Position numbers and translations under genes: made by a program. Under the pieces are notes generated by a model, which made no database searches, was not told the DNA's origin, and saw nothing but the letters and a program-made list of their open reading frames with translations. This document shows positions 42,885 through 50,374 of a DNA stretch of 64,000 nt, piece by piece. How positions within the stretch are numbered: position 1 is the first letter of the stretch; each line of letters opens with the position of its first letter. Location of the stretch: assembly GCA_900316075.1 (NCBI GenBank), contig ONBT01000003.1:27559-91558 (forward strand), given 5' to 3'. The stretch comes from an uncultured Lachnospiraceae bacterium. Its GTDB lineage: Bacteria; Bacillota; Clostridia; Lachnospirales; Lachnospiraceae.

Positions 42885-43793
42885 ATGAAGCGACTGCTTT
42901 TCATCTACAATCCCATGTCCGGGCAGGGCAAGGTCAAGGCCAATCTCTCCGACATGGTGGACATTTTTGTGAAGGCCGGCTACGAGGTCACCTGCTATCC
43001 GACCCAGGCCAGCCGGGATGCCGTGCGCAAGGCCGAGGCAGACAGCGCAGGCTATGATCTGGTCGTGGCCTCCGGCGGCGACGGGACCCTCGACGAGGTC
43101 GTGACCGGAATCATGCGGGCGGGCAGCCATGTCCCCATCGGTTACATTCCGGCCGGCTCGACGAACGACTACGGAAACTCCCTAGGCATCGACAAGCATT
43201 TCACGGACGCCGCCCAGATTGCGGCTACCGGCCAGCCCTACACGGTGGATGTCGGTGGCTTCGGTGACGGCTACTTCATCTATGTGGCGGCCTTCGGCAT
43301 CTTCACGAAGGTCTCCTATGCGACCCCCCAGGACAAGAAGAACGCCTTCGGTCACGGGGCCTATCTCTTTGAGGCGGCGAAGGAGCTGAAGGACATCCCC
43401 TCCTACATGATGCAGGTGGAATACGACGGAAACGTGGTCTATGACGACTTCATCTACGGCATGATCACGAATTCGAAGTCCGTGGGCGGCATGACCGGCA
43501 TCATTCCCGGCGATATTAATCTCAACGACGGGGTCTTCGAGGTAAACCTCGTGAAGAATCCCAAGAACCCCATCGAGCTCTCGGAAATCGTCGCCTACCT
43601 GACCGGGACCCGGAAGGAGTCGACCCTGGTCTATTCCTTCCAGACCAGTGAGCTCCGACTGAAGAGTGCGGACGAGATTCCCTGGACCGTGGACGGGGAG
43701 TACGGGGGCTCCTTCACGGACCTGACCATCCGAAATCTCCACAACGCGGTATCCATCATGGTGGAGAAGGACCCGGACGCTGCGGAAGAATAA
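42885..43793 (+). CDS. Diacylglycerol kinase family lipid kinase
   Basis: A 302-residue enzyme of the DgkB/YegS family that phosphorylates diacylglycerol or a related lipid, returning it to phospholipid synthesis. The N-terminal FIYNPMSGQGK and SGGDGTLDEVVTGIM are the ATP-binding signatures; GYIPAGSTNDYGNSLGI is the conserved follow-up. Near the end ELRLKSADEIPWTVDGEYGG matches the family beta-sandwich. The GGCGGGGGTCAGCC before the ATG is a weak binding site. The stop codon TAA is the start of TAATGTAA. Confidence 0.9.
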   Translation: MKRLLFIYNPMSGQGKVKANLSDMVDIFVKAGYEVTCYPTQASRDAVRKAEADSAGYDLVVASGGDGTLDEVVTGIMRAGSHVPIGYIPAGSTNDYGNSLGIDKHFTDAAQIAATGQPYTVDVGGFGDGYFIYVAAFGIFTKVSYATPQDKKNAFGHGAYLFEAAKELKDIPSYMMQVEYDGNVVYDDFIYGMITNSKSVGGMTGIIPGDINLNDGVFEVNLVKNPKNPIELSEIVAYLTGTRKESTLVYSFQTSELRLKSADEIPWTVDGEYGGSFTDLTIRNLHNAVSIMVEKDPDAAEE

Positions 43794-43882
43794 TGTAAAG
43801 CAACTATTTCGGGCGGGCTTTCTGTCAACCGGCCAGCGTTCTTTCGGCTGATTTTTACACCCGACAGCCTGCAGAAATCTCC

Positions 43883-43911
43883 TTGAGATTGCAGGGGAGA
43901 AGACGTATACT
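43883..43911 (+). promoter_or_regulatory. Promoter of the aldolase gene
   Basis: TTGAGA (43883-43888), 17 bases, TATACT (43906-43911), about 75 bases before the start codon. The AT-rich octamer in reverse (TTACATTA, 43944-43951) lies in the leader. Confidence 0.72.
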
Positions 43912-43985
43912 ATTTACGTTGGTGTGAATCCTATGTACGGGGTTTACATTAGTATTGAAACCAGATTTTCAGGAGGTAAAGCACA

Positions 43986-44849
43986 ATGCTCGTTAATGCA
44001 AAGGAAATGCTTGACAAGGCCAAGGCCGGAAACTACGCCGTAGGCCAGTTCAACATCAACAATCTCGAGTGGACCAAGGCCGTTCTTCTGACGGCTGAGG
44101 AGGAAAAGGCTCCCGTTATTCTCGGTGTTTCCGAGGGCGCCGGCAAGTATATGACCGGCTTCGATACCGTAGCTGCCATGGTCAAGGCCATGGACAAGTC
44201 CCTCGGCATCACGGTTCCCGTAGCCCTTCACCTCGACCACGGCACCTACGACGGCGCAAAGAAGTGCATTGAGGCCGGCTTTACATCCATCATGTTCGAC
44301 GGCTCCTCCCTTCCCATCGAGGAGAATATCGCAAAGACCAAGGAACTTGTAGCCCTGGCTCACAAGAACGGCATGTCCATCGAGGCTGAGGTCGGCGCCA
44401 TCGGCGGCGAGGAAGACGGCGTCATCGGTATGGGCGAGTGCGCAGACCCTGCAGAGTGCAAGCGGATTGCTGATCTGGGCATCGACTTCCTGGCAGCCGG
44501 CATCGGCAATATCCACGGCGTATATCCCGACAACTGGAAGGGTCTGCAGTTCGACGTTCTGGCTGAAATCCAGAAGCTGACCGGCACCATGCCCCTCGTT
44601 CTTCACGGCGGCACCGGTATTCCCGATGACCAGATCAAGAAGGCCATTTCCCTCGGCGTTTCGAAGATCAATGTCAACACCGAGTGCCAGCTGGTATTTG
44701 CTGCCGCTACCCGTGAGTACATCGAGGCAGGCAAGGACAAGCAGGGCAAGGGCTTCGATCCCCGGAAACTCCTTCTTCCCGGCACAGAGGCGATCAAGGC
44801 CAAGGTCAAGGAAAAGATCGAGCTCTTCGGTTCCAATGGAAAGGCTTGA
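43986..44849 (+). CDS. fba: Class II fructose-1,6-bisphosphate aldolase
   Basis: Splits fructose-1,6-bisphosphate in glycolysis. The 287-residue zinc enzyme has HLDHGTYDGAKKCIEAGFTS with metal-binding residues, DGSSLPIEENI, LVLHGGTGIPDDQIKKAI and SKINVNTECQ. The GAGGTAAAGCACA binding site is strong and codon use is that of a highly expressed gene (more GCA, GTT and CGT than its neighbours). A terminator follows at once. Confidence 0.96.
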   Translation: MLVNAKEMLDKAKAGNYAVGQFNINNLEWTKAVLLTAEEEKAPVILGVSEGAGKYMTGFDTVAAMVKAMDKSLGITVPVALHLDHGTYDGAKKCIEAGFTSIMFDGSSLPIEENIAKTKELVALAHKNGMSIEAEVGAIGGEEDGVIGMGECADPAECKRIADLGIDFLAAGIGNIHGVYPDNWKGLQFDVLAEIQKLTGTMPLVLHGGTGIPDDQIKKAISLGVSKINVNTECQLVFAAATREYIEAGKDKQGKGFDPRKLLLPGTEAIKAKVKEKIELFGSNGKA

Positions 44850-44890
44850 AATTTTTCCTGAAGAATTATATATTGCTTAGAGACACAATG

Positions 44891-44923
44891 GGGTGCGATT
44901 TGTAAGGCAAATCGCACCCTTTT
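44891..44923 (+). terminator. Terminator after fba
   Basis: GGGTGCGATTTG (44891-44902) pairs perfectly with CAAATCGCACCC (44908-44919), then TTTT. Confidence 0.88.
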
Positions 44924-44958
44924 GCGTATATGGCCCGAAAGCTCCATTCGGACCGCCC

Positions 44959-44986
44959 TTGACAGGATATCCTGTCAGACAATACT
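44959..44986 (+). promoter_or_regulatory. Promoter of glutamine synthetase with a palindromic operator
   Basis: TTGACA (44959-44964), 16 bases, AATACT (44981-44986). The perfect palindrome TGACAGGATATCCTGTCA (44960-44977) overlaps the -35 box and spacer, an arrangement suited to repression. It does not match the GlnR or TnrA box. Confidence 0.7.
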
Positions 44987-45009
44987 TCATACAAAGGAGA
45001 GTGAAGAAA

Positions 45010-47130
45010 TTGGAAGAGACGACGAAAAGCGTTGACCAGATCTTCGGTGAGAACGTCTTCAATGATGCAACCATGCAGCAGAGACTTCCCAAGAAGACCT
45101 ACCAGAAGCTGAAAGAGATCATTCGCGAAGGCAAGGACCTGGATCTCGAGACAGCAAATGTGGTGGCCCACGAGATGAAGGAATGGGCCATCGAAAGAGG
45201 CGCAACCCACTACACTCACTGGTTCCAGCCTCTGACCGGAGTCACGGCGGAAAAGCATGACTCCTTCATCACGGCTCCCATGGAGAACGGCAAGGTTCTC
45301 ATGAGCTTCTCCGGAAAGGAGCTCATCAAGGGCGAGCCCGATGCATCGAGCTTCCCGTCGGGCGGCCTGCGGGCAACCTTTGAAGCGAGAGGCTACACCG
45401 CCTGGGATCCCACATCCCCGGCCTTCATCAAGGAGAATGCGACCGGCCCCATCCTCTGCATTCCCACGGCCTTCTGCTCCTATACAGGCGAGGCTCTCGA
45501 CCAGAAGACCCCTCTGCTTCGTTCCATGGAGGCCGTCAACAAGCAGGCCATCCGTCTTTTGCGCCTCTTCGGGAACACGACCTCTCAGCGGGTTACCTCC
45601 AGTGTCGGCTGCGAGCAGGAGTACTTCCTGATTGACCGGGAGAAGTTCCTGCAGCGCAAGGATTTAATCTATACCGGCCGCACCGTCATCGGTGCCATGC
45701 CGCCCAAGGGACAGGAGATGGACGACCATTACTTCGGTTCCATCCGCGAGCGTATCGGCGCCTTCATGAAGGATGTCAATGAAACCCTCTGGAAGCTCGG
45801 CGTTCCGGCCAAGACCCAGCACAACGAGGTGGCCCCGGCCCAGCACGAGCTGGCTCCCATCTATGAGACCTCCAGCGTTGCCATGGACCATAACCAGCTG
45901 ATGATGGAGACCCTGAAGAAAGTGGCTTACCGTCACGGCCTCCAGTGCCTGCTTCATGAGAAGCCCTTCGACGGCGTCAATGGTTCCGGCAAGCACAACA
46001 ACTGGTCCCTGACCACCGACGACGGCATCAACCTCTTAGACCCCGGCAAGACTCCCCACGAGAACATGCAGTTCCTCCTGGTACTGTCCTGCATCCTGAA
46101 GGCTGTCGATGACCATGCAGTTCTTCTGCGTCAGTCCGCAGCGGATGTCGGAAACGATCACCGGCTGGGCGCTTCCGAGGCACCCCCCGCTATCATCTCC
46201 ATCTACCTTGGCGACCAGCTGGCCGATGTCGTAGATCAGATTATCGCCACAGGTTCCGCAGACCACAGCCTTGAGGGCTCCAAGCTCATGACCGGCGTTT
46301 CCACCCTTCCTGACTTCATGAAGGATGCGACCGACCGGAACCGGACGAGTCCCTTCGCCTTCACCGGCAACAAGTTCGAGTTCCGTATGGTAGGTTCTGA
46401 AGCCTCCATCGGCAACCCCAACATCGTCCTCAATACGATCGTTGCCGAGGCCTTCTCGGATGCCGCAGATGAACTCGAAAAGGCTTCCGACTTTGATTCT
46501 GCAGTCCATGATCTCATCAAGAAGCAGATCATCGACCATCAGCGGATTGTCTTCAACGGAAACGGCTACTCCGACGAGTGGGTTGCCGAAGCAGAGCGCC
46601 GCGGCCTGCCCAATATCAAGACCATGGTGGATGCTATCCCTGCCCTTACGGCGGATGATTCCGTCTCCATGTTCGAGAAGTTCGGCGTATTTACAAAGAC
46701 TGAGCTTGAGTCCCGGTCCGAGGTCGAGTACGAGACCTATTCGAAGAAGCTCAATATCGAAGCCAAGACCATGATCGACATTATCAGCAAGCAGGTCATC
46801 CCTGCGGTCATCAAGTATACGACCGTCCTTGCCGATTCCATCACGTCCGTTACCGCAGCCGTTCCTTCCGCTGATGTTTCGACCCAGCGGGAGAAGCTGA
46901 CCGAGGTATCGAAGCTTCTGACCGAGGCAAATACGGCTCTTGAGACCCTTGTCAAAGAACAGCAGGCAGCCGAGGCTGTTGAGGAGATGGAGAAGCGGGC
47001 GCACCAGACCTGCGACAAGGTCGTTCCCGCCATGGCCGCTGTCCGTAAGCCTGTTGATGAGCTGGAAATGCTTGTGGACAAGGAATACTGGCCGATGCCT
47101 TCTTACGGCGACCTCCTTTTCGAAGTCTGA
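45010..47130 (+). CDS. glnN: Type III glutamine synthetase
   Basis: Assimilates ammonia into glutamine. The 706-residue length and sequence are those of the GSIII family: [18 protein letters not shown] at the start, the signature [40 protein letters not shown] and the ATP/glutamate region with [19 protein letters not shown] prefer TTG 45010 because it is ten bases after AAAGGAG; the GTG at 45001 touches that site. Codon use is biased, as in fba. The operator palindrome upstream suggests nitrogen-dependent control by a regulator other than GlnR. Confidence 0.95.
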   Translation: MEETTKSVDQIFGENVFNDATMQQRLPKKTYQKLKEIIREGKDLDLETANVVAHEMKEWAIERGATHYTHWFQPLTGVTAEKHDSFITAPMENGKVLMSFSGKELIKGEPDASSFPSGGLRATFEARGYTAWDPTSPAFIKENATGPILCIPTAFCSYTGEALDQKTPLLRSMEAVNKQAIRLLRLFGNTTSQRVTSSVGCEQEYFLIDREKFLQRKDLIYTGRTVIGAMPPKGQEMDDHYFGSIRERIGAFMKDVNETLWKLGVPAKTQHNEVAPAQHELAPIYETSSVAMDHNQLMMETLKKVAYRHGLQCLLHEKPFDGVNGSGKHNNWSLTTDDGINLLDPGKTPHENMQFLLVLSCILKAVDDHAVLLRQSAADVGNDHRLGASEAPPAIISIYLGDQLADVVDQIIATGSADHSLEGSKLMTGVSTLPDFMKDATDRNRTSPFAFTGNKFEFRMVGSEASIGNPNIVLNTIVAEAFSDAADELEKASDFDSAVHDLIKKQIIDHQRIVFNGNGYSDEWVAEAERRGLPNIKTMVDAIPALTADDSVSMFEKFGVFTKTELESRSEVEYETYSKKLNIEAKTMIDIISKQVIPAVIKYTTVLADSITSVTAAVPSADVSTQREKLTEVSKLLTEANTALETLVKEQQAAEAVEEMEKRAHQTCDKVVPAMAAVRKPVDELEMLVDKEYWPMPSYGDLLFEV

Positions 47131-47153
47131 ATATTGTTTTATATCAAAGCATG

Positions 47154-47191
47154 AATCCCCCCGGGCCGCGAAGCGGCCTGGGGGGATTTTT
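47154..47191 (+). terminator. Terminator between glnN and the two-component genes
   Basis: AATCCCCCC..GGCCGC (from 47154) pairs with GCGGCC..GGGGGGATT (to 47188), followed by TTT. Being nearly symmetrical it may serve both convergent genes. Confidence 0.85.
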
Positions 47192-47231
47192 GTGGAGCAA
47201 CTGCGGGCGATGTGACTTGCTTCCCTGCGAC

Positions 47232-48956
47232 TCACTTCGCCTGTGGCAGGCGGACAATGGCCTTGAAGAGGTCGCCATCGATGGCGATTTCAAAGAATCC
47301 GCCCATGAGGGTTGTTAGGGACTTTGCAATATCGAGACCGAGGCCGGATCCTTCCGTGTGGCGGGAGCTGTCGCCCCGGATGAAGCGCTCCATGAGCTCG
47401 TCGGCGGAGACGTTCAGCATGTCTCTCGAAATATTCTTGATTTCAAACTGCACCTTGCCAGCTTCATCTGCTACTGCCGCAATGTAGACCCGCGAGCCCG
47501 GGGCTGAATACTTGGCCGCGTTGGAAAGCAGATTCCGAAGCACCCTCCAGAGAAGCTTGCCATCGGCGGTCACGTAGAGGTCTCCCGGTACATCCACAAC
47601 AGTCGTGAGGTTTGCGGCATCCAGCTTTTCTTTGTATTCCCCGACTGCCTGGTCCACAATCTCTGCCGCAGAGGTCTTTTCGAGATGCACTTCCACATTG
47701 CCGGAGTCGGCCTTCGACGCTTCCAGCACATCCTCCGTCAGTTTCCGCAGGCGCTCCGTCTGCCGTTTCAGGACGTCGATATACTGCTTCTCCTCTTCGG
47801 CCGTATGGTCCTTGCTCAGAAGATCCACATAGGAAATGATGGAGGTAAGCGGCGTCTTGATGTCATGCGACACATTCGTGATGAGTTCTGTCTTCAGGTG
47901 TTCAGACTTCAGACGGACAGCCACCGCATCCTCCACCCCGTCGCGGATAGAGTTTAAGTCCTCGGCGTGGGACTTCAGGGCCCCGGTCATGTACTTCAGC
48001 TTCTCCTCCGGAATCTTCTTTGACAGGTCGCCGGCCCGGATGGCCTGCGCCTCCTCAAAGCACTGCTTCTGCATCCACCAGGACCAGAGGACAAAGGCAA
48101 TTGTAAGAAGCAGGACCAGGACAAATACCCAGGTATGAGGAATCTCCCCCCAGCCCCAGGAAGCATCCGCGTAGCTGACCAGCAACACAATCTGCACGAT
48201 AACCAAGGCAAGAAGGAGCATCATCCGCTTCCAGAAATTGGGAATGAGCTTCCACAGGAAGAGAAAGAATTTTTTGATGCCGTGGCAGATCCAGAAAATA
48301 ATATTATTTTTGAGAAAGGCATGGGCCTTCACGCGGCGGGCCAGACTCAGAAAATAAATCGCAATAAGCATTGCCCCCGCATCCAGAAAGGCCGAAAAGA
48401 CCCATAGGCCTGTTATAAAGTTGTGGTCGATGAGTGATGGCAGCAGATACGACTCAATGCCCATCACAAAATAGATGGAAATCAAAGTAAGGGCCAGCAG
48501 GGTGAAAAGATCAAAGGGAATCCGGTCAATCCAGTAAATATGAACCTGTCCGTCTTTCCGGTGCCCGGTTGCCAGCAGTTCAAAGATCACAAGGGCAATC
48601 ATTGCGGCGAGGCCGATGATGCAGGCAAAGACCAACGGAACCATATAAGTATTGCCCCAGGAGGCGTAGGCATTGATGACCCACCGTCCGAAATCCCTGT
48701 ACTGAGCACCGAGATAAAGGCCGGTGATGACAAAGACCTCGCCGATAATCAGGGCACAGATGCCGAGCAGGCCCAGAATTTTCAAGGGCATGCTTTCCAA
48801 GCACTTGTGAGCGGAAACGGGCTTCTCCGGCGCAGTCTCCATGTCTATGTCCTTCGTTTTCTGCTGCGCACGATCTCTATCCACGTGCAAAACGCTGTCC
48901 TCCGCTGTCTGCGGAGCGTCTGCCGACGCGGGCTGTTTCATCTTATTTTCTTCCAT
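47232..48956 (-). CDS. Sensor histidine kinase
   Basis: A 574-residue membrane kinase. About six hydrophobic segments fill residues 45-310, with little extracellular sequence, so the signal is probably sensed in or near the membrane. The dimerisation helix has NVSHDIKTPLTSIISYVDLL with the phosphorylated histidine; the ATPase domain shows NLLSNAAKYS and GSGLGLDIAKSL. The N-terminal 45 residues are charged. ATG 48956 lies inside the last codons of the response-regulator gene (14-base overlap), so the two are coupled. Envelope-stress or antibiotic sensing, as in VanS-like kinases, is a guess. Confidence 0.92.
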   Translation of the reverse strand: MEENKMKQPASADAPQTAEDSVLHVDRDRAQQKTKDIDMETAPEKPVSAHKCLESMPLKILGLLGICALIIGEVFVITGLYLGAQYRDFGRWVINAYASWGNTYMVPLVFACIIGLAAMIALVIFELLATGHRKDGQVHIYWIDRIPFDLFTLLALTLISIYFVMGIESYLLPSLIDHNFITGLWVFSAFLDAGAMLIAIYFLSLARRVKAHAFLKNNIIFWICHGIKKFFLFLWKLIPNFWKRMMLLLALVIVQIVLLVSYADASWGWGEIPHTWVFVLVLLLTIAFVLWSWWMQKQCFEEAQAIRAGDLSKKIPEEKLKYMTGALKSHAEDLNSIRDGVEDAVAVRLKSEHLKTELITNVSHDIKTPLTSIISYVDLLSKDHTAEEEKQYIDVLKRQTERLRKLTEDVLEASKADSGNVEVHLEKTSAAEIVDQAVGEYKEKLDAANLTTVVDVPGDLYVTADGKLLWRVLRNLLSNAAKYSAPGSRVYIAAVADEAGKVQFEIKNISRDMLNVSADELMERFIRGDSSRHTEGSGLGLDIAKSLTTLMGGFFEIAIDGDLFKAIVRLPQAK

Positions 48957-49647
48957 GATTCTCCTCCATCCGGTAGCCCCGGCCCCACACAACGGTGAGA
49001 TACCGCGGGTTTGCCGGGTCAATTTCTATTTTTTCACGGAGGTGGCGGATGTGGACGGCGATGGCACTGCGGCTTCCGGCAGTTCCCTCGTGCCAGACGG
49101 CTTCGTAGATTTCGGATGTCGAAAAGACCTTCCCCGGGTGCTGCATGAGAAGCAGAAGAATCGCATACTCGGCCGGAGTCAGGGAAACCTCCTCCCCGTC
49201 CACGGTGACGCGCTTTGCATTATCATCGAGGGTAATGCCGCCGACGGAATAAATATTATTTTCATCGAGAGGACTGCCGCCTAAAACCTTGTAGCGTCTG
49301 AGCTGCGAGCGCACGCGGGCAATCACTTCCGCCGGATTGAAGGGCTTCGTGATGTAGTCGTCCGCCCCGACGTTGAGGCCAAGAACTTTGTCCGTGTCTT
49401 CGGACTTTGCCGTCAGCAATATCACCGGGACATTGGAAAAGTCTCTGAGTTTCGAGAGGGCCGTAATTCCGTCCATCCCCGGCATCATAATGTCGAGAAG
49501 GACGAGATCGATTCCGCCTTCCTTCAGAATCGAAAGGGCCTCCTGTCCGTCTCCCGCGGACACCGTCTCATAGTCTTCCGCCCTGAGATAAATCGCGAGG
49601 GCATTCCGGATGTCCTCTTCGTCGTCCACTATCAGTATTTTTGGCAT
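48943..49647 (-). CDS. OmpR-family response regulator
   Basis: A 234-residue regulator. The receiver domain has VDDEEDIRNAL, the phospho-aspartate in LVLLDIMMPGMDG and the lysine in LLTAKSED. The C-terminal winged helix includes LLLLMQHPGKVFSTSEIYEAVWHE and AIAVHIRHLREKIE. GGAGGAAAA precedes the ATG. Three TTAAGAAA direct repeats upstream suggest autoregulation. Confidence 0.94.
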   Translation of the reverse strand: MPKILIVDDEEDIRNALAIYLRAEDYETVSAGDGQEALSILKEGGIDLVLLDIMMPGMDGITALSKLRDFSNVPVILLTAKSEDTDKVLGLNVGADDYITKPFNPAEVIARVRSQLRRYKVLGGSPLDENNIYSVGGITLDDNAKRVTVDGEEVSLTPAEYAILLLLMQHPGKVFSTSEIYEAVWHEGTAGSRSAIAVHIRHLREKIEIDPANPRYLTVVWGRGYRMEENHGRK

Positions 49648-49673
49648 GCCAATTTTCCTCCATTACAAGAGTG

Positions 49674-49733
49674 ATTATAGCGGAGGGGAGTTTAAGAAAA
49701 AAGAGAGGGAAGGTTTAAGAAATGATTAAGAAA
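49674..49733 (-). promoter_or_regulatory. Promoter and direct repeats of the two-component operon
   Basis: On the reverse strand a TATAAT (49679-49674) has no good -35 box. Instead TTTCTTAAAC-like repeats lie upstream (forward-strand positions 49690, 49713 and 49724, the last two 11 bases apart). This is the usual layout of OmpR-type activator sites next to a weak -35. Confidence 0.55.
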
Positions 49734-49763
49734 GGGGCGCCTTCGCACAAAGGAAGGCGCCCC
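49734..49763 (-). terminator. Terminator after yoeB
   Basis: GGGGCGCCTTC (49734-49744) pairs perfectly with GAAGGCGCCCC (49753-49763). On the reverse strand it is followed by TTTCTT. Confidence 0.75.
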
Positions 49764-49771
49764 GGAAATAA

Positions 49772-50035
49772 TTATTTGTCCTTATAGTGTGTTCGGCATT
49801 GAGCAATCCGAATTTCATCACCTGCTATTTTGTAAACCAAGCGGTTCTTTTCATCTATTCGCCGGCTCCAATATCCGGACAAGTCATATTTTAAAGGCTC
49901 CGGCTGCCCAAGACCGGTATTCCCATTCCGATCAATATCCTTCAACAGCTTGTTGATCTGTCGAAGAGTCTTTTTGTCCTGCGTCTGCCAGTAGAGATAA
50001 TCCTCCCAAGCCTCATCATCCCAGACTTTTTTCAT
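49772..50035 (-). CDS. yoeB: YoeB-family toxin (ribosome-dependent mRNA interferase)
   Basis: The 87-residue toxin cleaves mRNA in the ribosomal A site. It begins MKKVWDDEAWEDYLYWQ and ends with GYWSRRIDEKNRLVYKI and the C-terminal HYKDK, all typical of YoeB, including the glutamate, arginine and histidine of the active site. ATG 50035 overlaps the antitoxin stop. Both genes seem intact. Confidence 0.93.
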   Translation of the reverse strand: MKKVWDDEAWEDYLYWQTQDKKTLRQINKLLKDIDRNGNTGLGQPEPLKYDLSGYWSRRIDEKNRLVYKIAGDEIRIAQCRTHYKDK

Positions 50036-50037
50036 GG

Positions 50038-50292
50038 TCAATCCTCAATGAGTTCATGAGCTTTGCCTTTTCCTGACTCAAGATTCTGAATGCTGTTTTT
50101 CAGATGCTTCATGTTTTCATCCGAATAGAAAGGATCAATCGACACCTCAAATGGAATCCGCTTTTCTCTGGTCACCTTCTTGGCATACATAATAAATGCT
50201 GTAGTCATTGTCATGCCTAGTTCCGAACAGGTTTCTTCCATATTTTTCTTTAACGTATCATCCATACGAATGCTGACTGTCGTTTGTGCCAT
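50038..50292 (-). CDS. RelB/DinJ-family antitoxin
   Basis: An 84-residue ribbon-helix-helix protein (TTVSIRMDDTLKKNMEETCSELGMTMTTAFIMYAKKV) that neutralises the toxin encoded after it and, with it, represses its own promoter. The disordered C-terminal half would wrap the toxin. The promoter has the inverted repeat expected for its operator. Confidence 0.93.
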   Translation of the reverse strand: MAQTTVSIRMDDTLKKNMEETCSELGMTMTTAFIMYAKKVTREKRIPFEVSIDPFYSDENMKHLKNSIQNLESGKGKAHELIED

Positions 50293-50317
50293 AAGATCAC
50301 CAGTCCTTTCTAAAAAT

Positions 50318-50359
50318 ATTATAACGCGATTGAATACGATGTCAATACGTTGTATTCAA
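50318..50359 (-). promoter_or_regulatory. Promoter and operator of the toxin-antitoxin pair
   Basis: On the reverse strand TTGACA (50345-50340), 16 bases, TATAAT (50323-50318). The arms TTGAATAC (50330-50337) and GTATTCAA (50352-50359) form an inverted repeat across the -35 box, fitting autorepression by a RelB-type complex. Confidence 0.8.
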
Positions 50360-50374
50360 AGCTACGACTGCGGG

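Noticed and set aside
44850..45009. T-box or glutamine riboswitch before glnN
   Set aside because: The leader is only a terminator for fba, a promoter and a palindrome; no T-box or riboswitch core.
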